Origin: Epiperipatus broadwayi
Taxonomy: Eukaryota; Onychophora; Udeonychophora; Euonychophora; Peripatidae
Assembly (NCBI GenBank): GCA_028023455.1
Contig: JAQFVV010006221.1
Location: forward strand, 1,992,001 to 2,056,000
Length of the DNA: 64,000 nucleotides
Reading direction: 5' to 3'
Part shown: positions 13,636 through 26,650 of the stretch, in pieces
How the letters are laid out: each line of letters starts with the position of its first letter
Position numbering within the stretch: position 1 is the stretch's first letter
Position numbers and translations under genes: made by a program
Notes under the pieces: generated by a model
Seen by the model: the letters and a program-made list of their open reading frames with translations, nothing else
Told to the model about the DNA's origin: nothing
Databases searched by the model: none

Positions 13636-16564
13636 CAGTGATACTCAACCTGCGGCCCGCCAAGCTTTTACGTGTGGTCCAGCAATAAACTGATGGTCAA
13701 CATATGTGACAACACACTTATTAATTAACGAATAACCATGCGGGATTGATATTTTTTATTGATGCACTAATAATGTTATGTTTTTTTTTTAATTTCACAG
13801 ATCTGAAGAACCTGCCAAATCTGTACTAGAAATGCCAGAGTATCTTCATATATAACTTGTACTCGCTCTGAATCCACTATCTTTAGCATTTTTTCTCTGA
13901 TTTTAGCACCTTCAGTATTTTTTTTGGAAGGGAAAAAATCAGTAAATATTTAAATTTAATGGTATAATAATGATGTAAATCCATCTTTTCAAGCTTTTGA
14001 TCGATTGTTTTTTTCTCCACAAGGGAACACCAATCCATGACTTCGACAGTTATATTTCTACATTTCGAATTTGAAAACGAAAACATAATTTACTAAGCTT
14101 TTTTTTTTTTTTTTTACCCCACTTATTTGTTTCTCAGATTTTAGTCAAAAAATTTACTTTTATACTAAAACATATTGATAAGGAATTCAATAAATTACTT
14201 CTGGAATTTATAAATGGATGGTAAGCATTTATTATAGTTTGACAGTGTTAGATTATTATCATCAATTATAAATAGAAATTTATTTTTTAAAAACTTTTCT
14301 GTAATCAGACAAATTATAAATTTCCATTTTAGATACTAAACTAAAACAAATATAATTGTAAAAAGACAAATATATTTACTGCAGATTGTATAGTTGACCA
14401 ATCAGAAGTTTGAAATTTTAATTCAATAAATATTCCATGTTTTTGAAAGCAAAGTGAAACATTTTACTTTTATATGTGAATTAGTATACACATAGATGCG
14501 TAGTATTTTATAGCAAACTAATTTAAACATCATAATGATGTCTTCAAGCAACAAACGAAAATTATCGGATGACAATAGAATGTTTCAAGACAACTGGGAA
14601 GAGGAATATTTTGTTGTGTTGAATAACAAAGGTTCAGCAACGTGTTTGATTTGTCGAGAAAGTGTCACATTAAAAAAATATAACATTGATCGTCATTACA
14701 CCACGAAATATAAATTGTTTAATGACTTTTGCTCATGGGTCTTTAATAAGAAGTGAAAAATTAGCTTTCTTCAAGAAATCATTGAAACAGCAACAAAATG
14801 TTATGTCAGTGGCAATCTCACAAGAAGCAGTGGTGACACGAGCATCATATGAAATTTGTTATATACTTGGCAAAAATATGAAACCATCTACGGATGCTGA
14901 AGTTGTGAAAGAATGTTTCCTAAATGCTTTGAATATATTATTTAATAATAAAAGTCAAATATTATAAATTAAGAAATTACAACTGTCAGATTCTACCTGC
15001 ATTAGACGTATTGAAGATATTGCAAAACATATTTCTGATAATATAATAGAAGATTTGAAAAACTGCAAATATTTTAGTTTGTCTGTTGATTCTAGTACTG
15101 ACATTTCAGCAACATCACAATGTGCTATTTTTGTCAGATACTGTACGGAACAGAATTCAATTTGTGAAGATTTTTGAAATTTCTTCCTATGAAGAATGAA
15201 ACTAGAGGTAGTGATTTTCTCAATAGTATTTATACTTTTCTGGAGAAGAATAATATCGAAATAAAAAAATTGGTTTCTGTGTGCACTGATGGATGTCCTT
15301 TAATGATTGGATCCGAAAAGGGATTTGTTTCCCTATTAAAAAAAAAATATAATCTAACAAATCTTTTATCATTTCATTGCTTAATTCACCAAGAAAACTT
15401 GGGGGCACATACATCCATTAAAGAAGTAGATGCTGTAATGAAAACCGTCATAAACATTAAGAATTATATTCGAGCCCGAGAATTAAACCACAGAAAATTT
15501 AAAAATCTTTTGGAAGAAATAAATAGTAATTATGGTGATGTACTTTTGCATACTTTGGTGCAATGGCTAAGAAGAGCTTTTTTTTATTACGTCATGAAAT
15601 TATTTCATTTTTACAAGAAAACAATAAAACTTCTAATGAGCTTGACAGTGATGGTGTCTTTTATCTTTTTTATGTGACATCACAGAAAAACTTTGTGATC
15701 TTAATATTAGTTTGCAAGGTGAAAATAAAATTATTTCACAAATGACAAATAAAGTATTGCTTTTGAAGAAAAACTAAATATTTATTATGAAGATATACAA
15801 AACCAAATACTACTTCATTTTCCAACATTGACAAATGCTAAGCAAGATGGTATTGACATTTCTTCAGAAACCTATGCAATTATTTTAAATTATTTAGGTA
15901 CCTTATTGAAAGAATTTAAAAGTAGATTTCAAGATTTAAGAAATATTAAGAATTGTCTTTTGCTTATGGTAAATCCCTGGCACTTAGAAATAGCAACTAT
16001 TACACAATTAGCTGCATTTGGACATGATTATGTTAAGTTATTTAACGAATTTGTTGAATTTAAAAATGACACAAATTTGGAAGCCATTTTTAAAGAGAAA
16101 AGGAGGGAAAGGAGTATATGGAATTTTGGAAATTAGTGCCTGAAAAATATAAAACTGTCCAAAAGTGGCACAAATGTTGCTCACATTGTTTGCATCAATA
16201 TATCTTTGTGAATCATCTTATTCGAAAATGTAATATGTGAAGAATGTGCATAGAAACAGACTTGCTGATTTATACCTTGATGATATATTAAGAGTAGCAT
16301 GTAGCACATATAAATCAGATTTATCTAAAATTGTTAAAAGTTTATCTCAATATCAAAAATCACACAGATACTTAAATAAATGTTTATATCAAATAAAAGT
16401 GTTTGCATTATGTTAATTCTAAGATATAGTAGTGATCACAAGCTGTGGCATGCATAAATTGAGAAGTCACATTTTTTTACGTGACACCAATTGGTTGCCG
16501 CGGCCCGCTTGATGTAGCACACAAATATATGTGGCCCAGAAAAGAAAAAGGTTGAGTATCCCTG
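13636..16564 (+). mobile_element. Full-length hAT transposon (2.9 kb) with 8-bp TSD
   Basis: The left end reads CAGTGATACTCAACCTGCGG and the complement of the right end reads CAGGGATACTCAACCTTTTT. Both match the CAG-G--(T/C)CTCAACC terminal inverted repeat style of hAT-Charlie-type elements. The subterminal GCGGCCCGC occurs near both ends. The direct repeat CTCTAGAT is exact on both sides (13628-13635 and 16565-16572), which is the 8-bp target duplication diagnostic of hAT. The element holds one degraded transposase gene. Both ends look intact, so it might still be mobilised in trans. Confidence 0.95.
14535..16330 (+). pseudogene. hAT transposase, BED-finger type, broken
   Basis: DDE/RNase H-like transposase of the hAT superfamily, close in architecture to vertebrate ZBED/SCAND3/GTF2IRD2-type proteins (family knowledge). 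The N-terminus (14535-14756) has a BED zinc finger, CLICRESV...NIDRHYTTKY, in which the last ligand, normally H, reads Y. A frameshift near 14715-14750 leads to 14748-14967, ending in a single in-frame TAA. The frame then continues to about 15176 with SLSVDSSTDIS (first catalytic Asp region). The next block (15174-15590) has CTDGCPLMIG, FHCLIHQENLGA and ARELNHRKFKNLLEE. Another frameshift after VQWL is followed by ITEKLCDLNISLQGENK and a frame to 16136. Degraded C-terminal dimerisation sequence runs to about 16330. At least four lesions make it inactive. Confidence 0.93.
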
Positions 16565-16572
16565 CTCTAGAT

Positions 16573-17932
16573 CAACGAGCTTTCGTCCGCACTATTCTTG
16601 AATTCAATATAAGTTCTTTTCTCAAATCTTAAATGTATAAATTAATTTAAGCAACCACTTATTATATTCGCCATAGGCCTCGTATATCTTGAAATCAGCC
16701 TTTATGTAACTGTGCTTTTGCTTAAGCACATTATTATGATATTATCTTGCATTAACCCGAGGTATAGAGACTATGTATAAATTAACAAGCCATTAATGTA
16801 AATGGCACTTTATTAAATTTATTCCAAATATATATCTATCTTTTAATGAGTTGACGGCACGGTCTGGCTTATTCAGACAATGCTAATTTTATAATGTTTA
16901 ATTAATAAACAGTATTTAAATTTTAGTCAGTTTGAATACATTTATTTTCTGCGATCCACGCCATTAATCCGTCTATTTCACCTTTTATATATATATTTTG
17001 TATCATCCATAGTCTTTAGTTAGGTAACCTAATGATGTATTGTAATATAGTCTCTTGGTTCTCCCTGACCTCCGGCAAGAAACTGTGCTATCAGTAGCAT
17101 CAGATGCGTTATCACTTAGGTGGCGCTGTGGAGTAGATTTTAGATTCGAACTTAGGATTTCTAGAAGGCAACCCCTCCTAGAATGTTGAGTTTCGTGTCT
17201 GGGGTTTGAATTCTGCAGTGTGTTAGCGAGATAGCTGAATCTGACCATTACAATATATATATATGTGAGTTTTGAAAAGTACAATATACTTGCAGCTCAA
17301 TAAACAATACGTATACTATTCTGTTTATTAACAAAAAGTGAGCTATTATACACTACTTCCTTTGAATGCGAGAGGGCTTGCAACGAATAGTATGCGGCTC
17401 CACTGTATTTGCAAATACACCGAATCTTCCCAAGAAGTATTCTTTTCAAAGCAACACATATTTAGCTATTCATCTAAATATTAATTCCATTATTCAAAAA
17501 ATAGTTATGTGCTATGAAATAGAGATTTTAAATATTATACATTTTCTACAAATCGTATTTTCCATACTTTTCCAAACCCTCTAACCAAATTCAATTTATT
17601 CTATCCAATGATTCTTCTTCAAGAATATAAAAACAGATGTTAACTATTCTTACTCTTAATTGTTCTTATAATATCATTTGTGCTAATTTAATTTATTTGA
17701 AGCCCTTGCATTCAAAATTTGCAATAATTTAGATGTATTTGATTATTTTAAATAATTTCTAAAAACAGAATCACAACTTTAGACAGGAAGACTACTAGAC
17801 ACTATTCAATCATATAGTGAAAATATTAATTTTCTCAATCTATTTTTCCACATATCTTGTAGCAAATCAAATGGCATCCCAATTTCTTAATCCCTTATTA
17901 GCATTTATTTTATAACGTCTTGCGTGCGATTA
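16573..17932. other. No gene recognised
   Basis: GC-richer sequence at about 17030-17230 includes a minus-strand frame (17003-17284) whose C-terminus, RRSGRTKR, vaguely recalls the end of Gypsy polyproteins. This is too weak to annotate. The frame at 17366-17584 has no motif. The rest is AT-rich. Confidence 0.4.
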
Positions 17933-18418
17933 TAATTATGATAGAATGACAGCCTGTTAAGCTAAATTGCACAGACGCTGTGAGAATGTTGTTAATAAAT
18001 GAATACCTTCGAACAACCACATGATATAGTATTTATATAAGAGTAAAAGGAATCCCTCTTACTCCTACAACTCAAATGTTTATATATGAGCAAATCTAAA
18101 GTAGTTGTAACGAAGGCGTGACTACATAATAGTCACTTTAAATTACTATATATAATGTCTGTATGAAAATTTCATTCGCGCCATTCATACAGAAATTATA
18201 TATAGTAATTTAAAGTGACTATTATGTAGTCACGCCTTCGTTACAACTACTTTAGATTTGCTCATATATAAACATTTGAGTTGTAGGAGTAAGAGGGATT
18301 CCTTTTACTCTTATATAAATACTATATCATGTGGTTGTTCGAAGGTATTCATTTATTAACAACATTCTCACAGCGTCTGCGCAATTTAGCTTAACAGGCT
18401 GTCATTTTATCATAATTA
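17933..18418. repeat. 486-bp near-perfect palindrome, arms of 224 bp
   Basis: The left arm (17933-18156) and right arm (18195-18418) are equal in length and inverted complements, with only about two mismatches seen (near 17946 and 17981). A short inner stem (TCTGTATGA / TCATACAGA) extends the pairing to a central loop of about 18 bases. A direct repeat, TTAATCCCTTATT, lies at 17887-17899 and 18417-18429, bracketing the structure. No reliable open frame lies within. It could be a foldback element, a recent inverted duplication, or an assembly or read artefact. Confidence 0.9.
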
Positions 18419-18429
18419 ATCCCTTATTG

Positions 18430-20760
18430 CGAATATTTATTTTCTTAATTTTTTCCCCCATTACCATTATCAATTCAAATAACTTTGAATTTCTTGAATC
18501 ATTCCTCACAATGCTTAGACTACAAATTTTACCTCATTTCATTAATAAATAACATTTTATTCTTACTATATCGTTAAATAATATTCTATTTTAGCACTAT
18601 TTCTCTATTATTCAATTAACATAGATAAATACTTATTATTTTTATCAAACAGATTTTGTTTTTTTAGATGGATCTAATTTACTAATAATTTTCTAATCTG
18701 TTTGCACACACATATAAATTCATTTCTCCCAATAAATAGCTTCAATCTATTAGATGATATATTAAATTTTATTTACTTTCTTCCTCATAAATTATTAAAA
18801 CTCCATGTTTGGGTTTAGTTTTAGTATAGTATGACTTGCTCAGCCTTATTTAATTGGATAGTATATAAAAAAATTAACCAAAATGGAATTTTTAATAGAT
18901 CTATTAATATTTTTTAAACTTAACAAATAATACATATTCGGTAAAATATGTTGAGAAAAAATGATAAACAAATACTTATATGCCCCTGAAATTCTATAAT
19001 TAAAAAAAAAAAAATCATGGCTGCCCCTTGCTTGGAAGACAGCATTATAAATAACTGCTGAAATTAATTCAATTATCATTATCAAAATGTCTTTACAATT
19101 GCCTATTCAAAGCGTTTTTACTTAGTTTTATAACACACCAGGATAAAGTTTAATTATAAAATTTGTTTTTAATTCAAAATGACTGAACATTTTCATCTAA
19201 AATCTTTACCAATTTATCAAAAATCCATTTTCTTCTGTTCTTACAATAAATTATGGTCAGTCAAAATCTATACAAGATTCAAGATGATCACATACTATAA
19301 AGCTATTAGTTAAAAAGTGTACAGGCAAAGTAGTAAAAGAACATCCCTTTACCTTAAATCGAGATGAGAAAAAATAATTAGAAATATATTTATTTATACT
19401 GAATGTAGTCATAATATATATTAAAAATAAATCAGTGAAAGAATATTTTGTACATTTTTTCCTCCTCACATGATGTAATAAAATTATCAAAATTATACTT
19501 TTTTTTTGGCTATTATACTCTGATATTATTGCATACGCTTTCAATCAAAGATCGCTCAAAAAAAAAAAAAAAAATGAAACCTCACAGGGAGAATAAAAAA
19601 ATGATAAATACATTCAAGAAGTTTTTTATCTTGTAAGTCAGCAATTCCCAAATGGACTTTTATGAAAAATACCTAGGAATACTGTGAGATGTAAAAATAA
19701 AAAATAAATCTATTACTTCTACCTATTACGTGAGAACAAGCATTTTCACAGTAGCGTTGGAAGAGCAAAGATAGAAATTATCGTCTTTCACTTGAGGATG
19801 ATCTTCGTGTATCTCCAAAATTACAGCAAGAATAAAACAGCTGTGTAAAAATAAGCAAGCTCGAGTATCACGTTAAAAATATTGTATCAACATTAACTCT
19901 CATTTTAATTTTTTTTAGATTTATAAAACAGTAGAATATGCATTAGTAATAAGATTGCTTTCTTATATAATTTTTTTAATTTTGTACCTGAACATAGCCC
20001 CATTAAAATTAAAAGTTTAATATTATATCGATCTTATTTTTAATTATTTTATATTATGTTCATTTTCACATCATTAATGAATAAACAGAAACTTAACATT
20101 AAACTATTATGCCTCTCACTTAAGTAATAATTAGAAAGTAAATCAATTATTCAAGGGTACCATAATGTCAAAAAGATTGGAAAACAGAGACAAGTATTAA
20201 CAAGTATATAAAAATCATCTACATTTTCCTTCAAATTTGTTTTAGAAATTATTTTCATGTTGACCAATGAAAATAAATTTATCACGACTTTTGTTTATTT
20301 ATTAAAATATTCATTTAGCAAAACACTGAGCCACTTTGGATATTTTAATTATTTCAACCATATCTTTCATGTCAATAAGTTAAGCAATTTTAGAACAACG
20401 TTTATATAAAATACAAGTCCTCATTAAAAGAGCCTAAAATCTTTAAAAATAAATATGCAAAATTGTAATGGTATTTCAGTTTTAATAACTGAAGTGTCCA
20501 GGTTTCCAAATATCACAAACTACTAACTTTATTTGTTTCTTTAATATTTTTTCCAAAGTATAGTAATCAATCAAATACATATAGAGATCTAAATGGATCA
20601 CATCATTTATTTGTATTGCTTTGCAAGAATTCTTGATACAATTATAACTTTAATTTCACGAAGAAATAATCAGTATTACTTTCAGAAAAACACATATCTT
20701 TCACCTCTTTAATTCTTCATTTAACATAAAACTTATATTTTTTCCACTCATTATTACTTT
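18430..20760. other. No gene recognised
   Basis: AT-rich sequence with homopolymer runs (for example the A run at about 19558-19573). The open frames at 18846-19085, 19257-19544 and 19448-19636 are of low complexity, and the last two overlap on opposite strands. Confidence 0.5.
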
Positions 20761-20761
20761 A

Positions 20762-20981
20762 CAATCCACTTTTAACTTCTTTATTATTAACCAATGCTCA
20801 GACTATCCTTTTTCTTGCCCTTTTTACAGTTTCGATTGCCCCTGCAATTTTCCTCAGAATTTAGGTTTTTAAGTTCCGAGGAAGATTGCGAGGGCAATCG
20901 AAACTGTAAAAAGGTCAAGAAATGATTGTCTGGGTATTGCTTAATAATAAAGAAGTTAAATGTGTTAAAAGTGGATTGATT
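20762..20981. repeat. Foldback MITE-like hairpin, about 220 bp
   Basis: The left arm (about 20762-20857, starting CAATCCACTTTTAAC) and right arm (about 20877-20981) are inverted complements with some mismatches. The inner core has GATTGCCC...GCAA...CTTCC...GAACTT symmetry. The same core pattern occurs in the hairpin at 26276-26500, suggesting one family or a common fold. Open frames on both strands across it (20787-20996 and 20922-21158) are by-products of the hairpin. Confidence 0.8.
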
Positions 20982-20984
20982 AAT

Positions 20985-22480
20985 AAGACAATGCAAAATA
21001 GGAGAAATTGTTATTACTTTACAACTGGTATTCTTCCCCCTTTAAACAATCATTTTCTCAATATCTATTGCATTTTTACTTGTTCAAATGAGAATGCGGA
21101 TGATTATATTTTTTTTTTTTTGGCTACCATTAATCTAAATATAATCAACTTATTATGAACTTATAAAATTCAATTTTAATATTTTTGCTCTTTAAATTAG
21201 ATACCATTATTAGTCCATTTTGAACAAAACTTTTTTCATTCCACAAATTTTAATTATATCTAAATATTTCTAGAAATTCTGCATAATTTTCTACATTTGA
21301 TGGAATACAATTTTTCAAATGAAATCATTATACATATTTCGGACATTTCACGTATGCTTTTATTATTGGATTCTCCATAATTCGTTTTAAAAACTACCGT
21401 ATACTACAATATTTACACAATAAAAATTCATTTTGCATCTACTGCATATTTGCAACACATTTATATAAATACGAAAATTCCAAATTTAAATTAATAAATT
21501 GATTTTTCAGAAGAAAAATTCTAACAAAAGAAAGCAAATAAAGAATGTTAAATAAAATAACAATGCTTCGCGGGCATTTCAATTAACGTTAATTCGAGTT
21601 AATCTAAGAATAAATATATACTGTTTAGCATATACACACAAAAACTGACATTTTCTAATGAATCAATACTTACATTTCGATCACTCATATTTTTTGATGA
21701 CAACGACAAATTATACAATGTTAAAAGTTAAAGTACATAACAAGACACATCGGCTTAAAGACGGAATGGGAAATAGTAAAGCAATATGGGAAATACAGTA
21801 TAAAAAAAATAAAAATATATAGTTTTCATTTTTTCTTACATTAGTTTTTTAAATAATGCAAACTTTAATAAAATAATGTTAGTAAAAATGACTCTTTTAG
21901 AAAAAGGGTGAATCAAATTAAATCTCTTAAATTTTGAGAAAATATATTCAAAATGGCTGCCCCCTAAAACTATGGAAGTGTTTGTTATTGTTGTAATGAA
22001 AGTTGATCAGCCAATGTAAATAATGGATGTCGATATTATTTGGTAGGTTGTAAACAATTTTGGTAAGCATTATGCCTCTAGGCTAAAAATGTTATATGCA
22101 GGTAAATTGATTAAGTGTATAATATTGCGACAAAGTAAAACTTAATCGCTGTATTATTTTTTTTATTAATATTGTATAATGAATAAAAGTAACGTTATAT
22201 ATTTTTACTATATATTAATAATTTATAATACTTTGGACTTCATCTATATAATACTTGAGATCTTATAAGAATTTATTTGATGGTTATAATCATCAACTGA
22301 AACCATTTCTAAACAAGTAGACCATTCCAACTATAAGAAGAAAAAGTAATGCACTTGAAATAAGTTATTTGTTAATTATATAAACCAGTACGTCCATGTG
22401 TAAAGTATTCGCTAGTTTATTTATTTGATAGTGTCAATATTGTCTTTTAATTTTTATAGAAATCTTTCAGAAAGTCTTCA
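20985..22480. other. No gene recognised
   Basis: AT-rich sequence. A T run occurs at about 21111-21121. No repeat with a partner elsewhere in the window was recognised. Confidence 0.45.
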
Positions 22481-22496
22481 TTATTTTGTCTAGTTA

Positions 22497-22793
22497 AAAC
22501 GGGCACTCTCCATACAGTATTGCCACTCAGTGCACGCCAGGGTAATCAATGGATGCCAGAAGGCTTGTGCATAAAATCCCCACCTAGTATCTTCTCATCC
22601 AATATCCCCAGACTAGTTTCCCCCATCTAGTATCTACTCATCCAATATCCCCAGACTAGTTTCTGGGGATTTTATGCACAAGCCTTCTGGTATCCATTGA
22701 TTACTCTGGCTTGCACTAAGTGGCAGTACTGGGTAGAGTTTTGCCTGTTTTAATAACAGTTATAAGCAAACATAAGAAATGGTGATCATGTGA
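22497..22793 (-). repeat. Hairpin retroposon-like element, copy 2
   Basis: Same family as 5444-5631, in reverse orientation. The leader complement (GTTATAAGCAAACATAAG) is at the right, and the hairpin arms carry ACTCTCCATACAGTATTGCC on the left and the complement on the right. It is longer because a segment of about 45 bp containing TCATCCAATATCCCCAG is tandemly duplicated in the loop (about 22604-22660). It is flanked by TATTTTGTCTAGTTA (22482-22496) and TATTTTATCTAATTA (22794-22808), a 13/15 match taken as a decayed target duplication. Confidence 0.75.
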
Positions 22794-24349
22794 TATTTTA
22801 TCTAATTATTGTATTCTTTCCTCAGCCATATCTTCCCAATAAAAGCAATCAGTATTGCAATTACAGAATATTTTTTAAGATATTCTTCATAATGTAAATG
22901 GAGTCTATCTGTCGTGAAAATCACAACATACTTTTTTAGCAAGTCCTTCATTTGTTTCACATATCCAGTCCAATGAAGATTTAATTTTACAATATTATTG
23001 TAGTATTGCATCCAACACGCTGAAAAACATTAAATGGTCTTATGATCATGCCATTGTACTTACAGAATTTTACAATTTCTTTAAATAAAATTTTTCTAAT
23101 GATTTTATGATATGTCTATGGAGATGCAAGTCTCACTTCCATACAATAAATAAGGTACTAATGATTGCATGTAAATGTTTTTTTCTGCTGATTAAATATG
23201 TAAGGTTTAGGAATAGAAATACGTCGTGGAATGATCATATCCAAATTGCAAATAGATTGCAAAGAACCATTTTCAAAATAAACTTGCAAATGTGTTTACC
23301 CTTTCTTATTTCAATGCCAATCTATTTTGCCTGATAAAAGGAGTTGTATTCAGAGATGATTGTTCTATGAAGTATTTATTAATAAATTAGGTAAAATAAC
23401 AGCTTTATATACAACTAATTTAGTTGCAATAGTTGAATACTGTAAGTTTTTAACTTGTTAAAAACTGCAGCAATATATTGGGGTTTGTGTTATATCTCAA
23501 TATTTAAGTCCATCCTTTTATGTAAAAAGTTATCAGGGTGTTTAAATTTTCTGAAATTTCCAAATTGATAACTATCCAAGCCAGAAGTTGCTGAGTATTT
23601 TCTTCCATCACTATTCTGATAAAAGATGAATTTTTCAACATTAACCCCATTATATATTGAATGAGGCAAACCTATTAGTTCCTGTTCAACTTAAAAATAT
23701 TAGCATATATAAGATCAATCTTTCACAACATTTATTTTAACATACAAAATTCTAATGCTTTTATTTTGCTGCTTGAGTAAATTAATATATACAGTGATTG
23801 TTCTTTTCTAATTAGTATCTTGTATTTAAGTTATTGACTAAACCTTTCATAACATTTTTAATTTCATTTAAATATAAAGAGATATATCTAGATAAAGATC
23901 ATAATGAACTGTCCACTAACATGCAAAGTATATGTCATGGCTATATAAGTAAATTAATATGTATGGCAGTTGTAACTTTACCATTTGTACATTATATTTA
24001 TTACAGTACATCATAGTCAATGACTGTGTGATATTGAATACTCTATAAATACTTTTGAACATTTTCACTATAGTGATATTGCTGTGTGAGTATCATAACT
24101 GAGAATAAACTTTTTTTGGGGAAAACTAGACTTTTATAAGTTTATGGTAATTATCAATCTTTTAATACTGTTTATAAATCATGTTGAATACAAATTTTTA
24201 TAGTGAGACTAGTTTAAGGTCTGGATGAATCATACATTTTCCTTACTCCTCGACAAAAAAAATTGTACAGATAACATGATAATCTAACTTAATCTAATAG
24301 TTACTCTGATATAATTAAGTTAATACTTCCACTTACGAATCTTTGGTTT

Positions 24350-26270
24350 GGACTGGATCTTGTCTGCTATTTGCCACTATGTCTGTCTGGAATAACCAGA
24401 TGTTTTCTTCTATTAAGATATGCTGAACTTTGGATGATCCTTTCTAGTGATTAATATAGTTAGAGTTGCATAATACTTTTTGTTCCATATTGAGGCAGCT
24501 ATTATTTGCTGCTGCCTTTTTTATTTAATGTAAGCTATAGGTTGAAGATTAGATAATTTAGTTTTCAGAATGCATTTTATTAGATTTGTTGAGAACAGTT
24601 GATGGATTTATGAACCATACAATCAACATTTTGACTAAGCATTCATTCCAGTCACTTAGTTTATTCTATGGGGGAGTTTTTTGCCCTCATGTACCATCCA
24701 TTCACCCTATTCATTGCTTTCTAGATGACATGGTGGTATTAAACTATAATTAATTTCATTCTTTGCATTGAAATCTTTAAATTGTTTGGACATAAAAGAT
24801 GGTCCATTTTTGGAAATAATAGCCATCGGAAGATTGTATTTTTTTGTGCGTGTGTCTCGATAATGGCTGATGAGTGAACAGAAGATATCTATATTATCTC
24901 TAATCATTTGGAGAATGCTTTTCCATGGATCTTCATAATCTCTGGAAAGTCTTTTCCAGCACACTGATGTTTGAGGCCATAGCTGGCATATTTTGATTTA
25001 ATCATCATTACCGGCATTTGTGGATCTATAATTTGGTTATCTGAATCTATAACATGCCCCCAATCATATGGCCTAGCCAATATGCTTATTATGACTATTC
25101 CAGGATGACTACAATATAATAAATTTAAAACTTGTTTGCAATTCTTGGATGAAACAATGCACTTTTATTTATAATGGATAGCTATTGCTTTCTCTTTCAA
25201 AAGGTTTTGTGTAAATTGCGTAGTTTGTTCTCTGGCTATTTTGCACATATCTATTTGCTCAGTAGGTGTGATTATCTAGTCATTTATAATCTAGTGAGCT
25301 ATTAGCTTTACTGTTAATTTTATCATCACATTCTAAGCCATATTAATTGCTTCCCTTTTTTTTTTTTTAAATTAATCCTTATTACGTAATCAACTGCCAA
25401 AGTTATACATGATCAGAAAGTTAAATCTCTTGGCAAGCAGAATGAGGCATTCTGTGGAAGATCTTTTTCAGCTGTAGATATTTTTAATAACAATTTATGA
25501 TCAGTTTATAATATAGAGGATCTACCATAAATTCTATTGGTGGAATTGTTACATCTGCATCAAGGATGAAGCTTTTCTCTCTGAGAATTGTTTTTCCCAG
25601 TCCTGGTCAAGGTGTAACATGTAAATGCAATAGGTGACTACCCCCTTTTATTATGATATATTAAAGTTGTTCTGGTACCTACCCATGGATCATAATAAAT
25701 TTTCGTTTAGATGAGCTATTCACTTTTTTATGTTAGCGATAGCCTGATTTGCTTTAATACCCCATGCCCATTCAGCTTTTTTTTTTTGCTTAGCTGTTTT
25801 TGTTTTTCATTGAATAAATAAATCTTTATGAGTCCTAGAAAGGCATAAAGAGCTGGTTTTAATTTGTTCTCCCATTATCATGTTCATTTTATTCTTTGTG
25901 AGAAATATTCCCTAAGTTTAAAGCCAAGAAATTCTATTTTTTTTTTTGTTTCAAACACATAATTATCAGGACTTATTTTAATTCCAGCTTACTTTAATTT
26001 ATTTTAAAGCTTTCTCATATTTCCCAAGGATTTCCTTTTACTCTTGGTCATTAGCAGGAAGTCATCAAAATAAGAGATGCTCAGGTGTTCTAATTGCAAG
26101 TTAATCAACCACTCGCTGGAATATTCTGGAGCTACCGGGATTCTAAATGGCTATTTGTTAATGTCAAATCCTTTGTAATGATGACTAATGCTTTGGAGAT
26201 TTCATTCTCAATTGGTAATTGAAGAGAGACTAGTTAAAGTTTTATCTTTCTTATTGCATTGCCAAAGCCA
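24350..26270 (-). pseudogene. Ty3/Gypsy polymerase relic
   Basis: Read on the minus strand from 26270 downwards, this has the order of a Gypsy pol. RT fragments come first: LPIENEISKALVI; a LTLTNSHLESR-like stretch where LY-INRLPFG is usual; and SLILMTSC-like residues in the place of the catalytic Y-DD block. RNase H-like ILDADVTIPP follows near 25560. Integrase core comes at 24707-24964, with SKNGPSFMSKQFKDF and SLIPPCHLESNE, the latter in the position of the family's Y-P-SNGQAE block. A GKNIWLF-like tail lies near 24400. Stops and frameshifts are frequent and no LTRs were found. The family resembles K02A2.6-type Gypsy elements. Non-functional. Confidence 0.72.
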
Positions 26271-26275
26271 TATAG

Positions 26276-26500
26276 TATTAATATTATTTATTTTCTTTAT
26301 TACTTTTTCAATATTCATATAATTATAACCTACTATTGATGGTTTTGATTGCCCAGCAAACTTCTTAAGAACTTCTAGCTAAAAATTTAAGTAGAAGTTC
26401 GGAAGAAGATTGCTGGGCAATTGAAACCATGAATAGTGGGTTATAGTTATATGAAGCATTGTAAAAGTAATAAAGAAAGTAAATGATATTAATATGTGTA
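26276..26500. repeat. Foldback MITE-like hairpin, about 225 bp
   Basis: Inverted arms of about 100 bp (about 26276-26374 and 26392-26500) pair with moderate mismatches: for example TATAACCTACTATTGATGG against the complement of CCATGAATAGTGGGTTATA. The inner core, GATTGCCCAGCAA...CTTCT...GAACTTC, mirrors the core of the hairpin at 20762-20981. It lies directly beside the Gypsy relic. Confidence 0.8.
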
Positions 26501-26650
26501 AATAGTATGGATTAAGATTATGTTCTAGTTTATTGTTGTAGAAGATTATAAATTTTCAAATTACAAGATGTTTTCCTATGGTTTAAGTAAATAGTTAGAC
26601 ATTCTATCATTGCCATGAAGGAAATTTAATAATTTGATATAATTTAATAT

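Noticed and set aside
17003-17284. Minus-strand 93-codon frame ending RRSGRTKR...
   Set aside because: The ending recalls Gypsy polyprotein C-termini, but this is a short low-information match and no upstream pol is present.
23107-23600. Possible LINE C-terminal fragment (NTSWNDHIQIANRLQ)
   Set aside because: The SW-DHI pattern resembles the post-RT region of jockey elements, but I could not place the conserved RT blocks before it.
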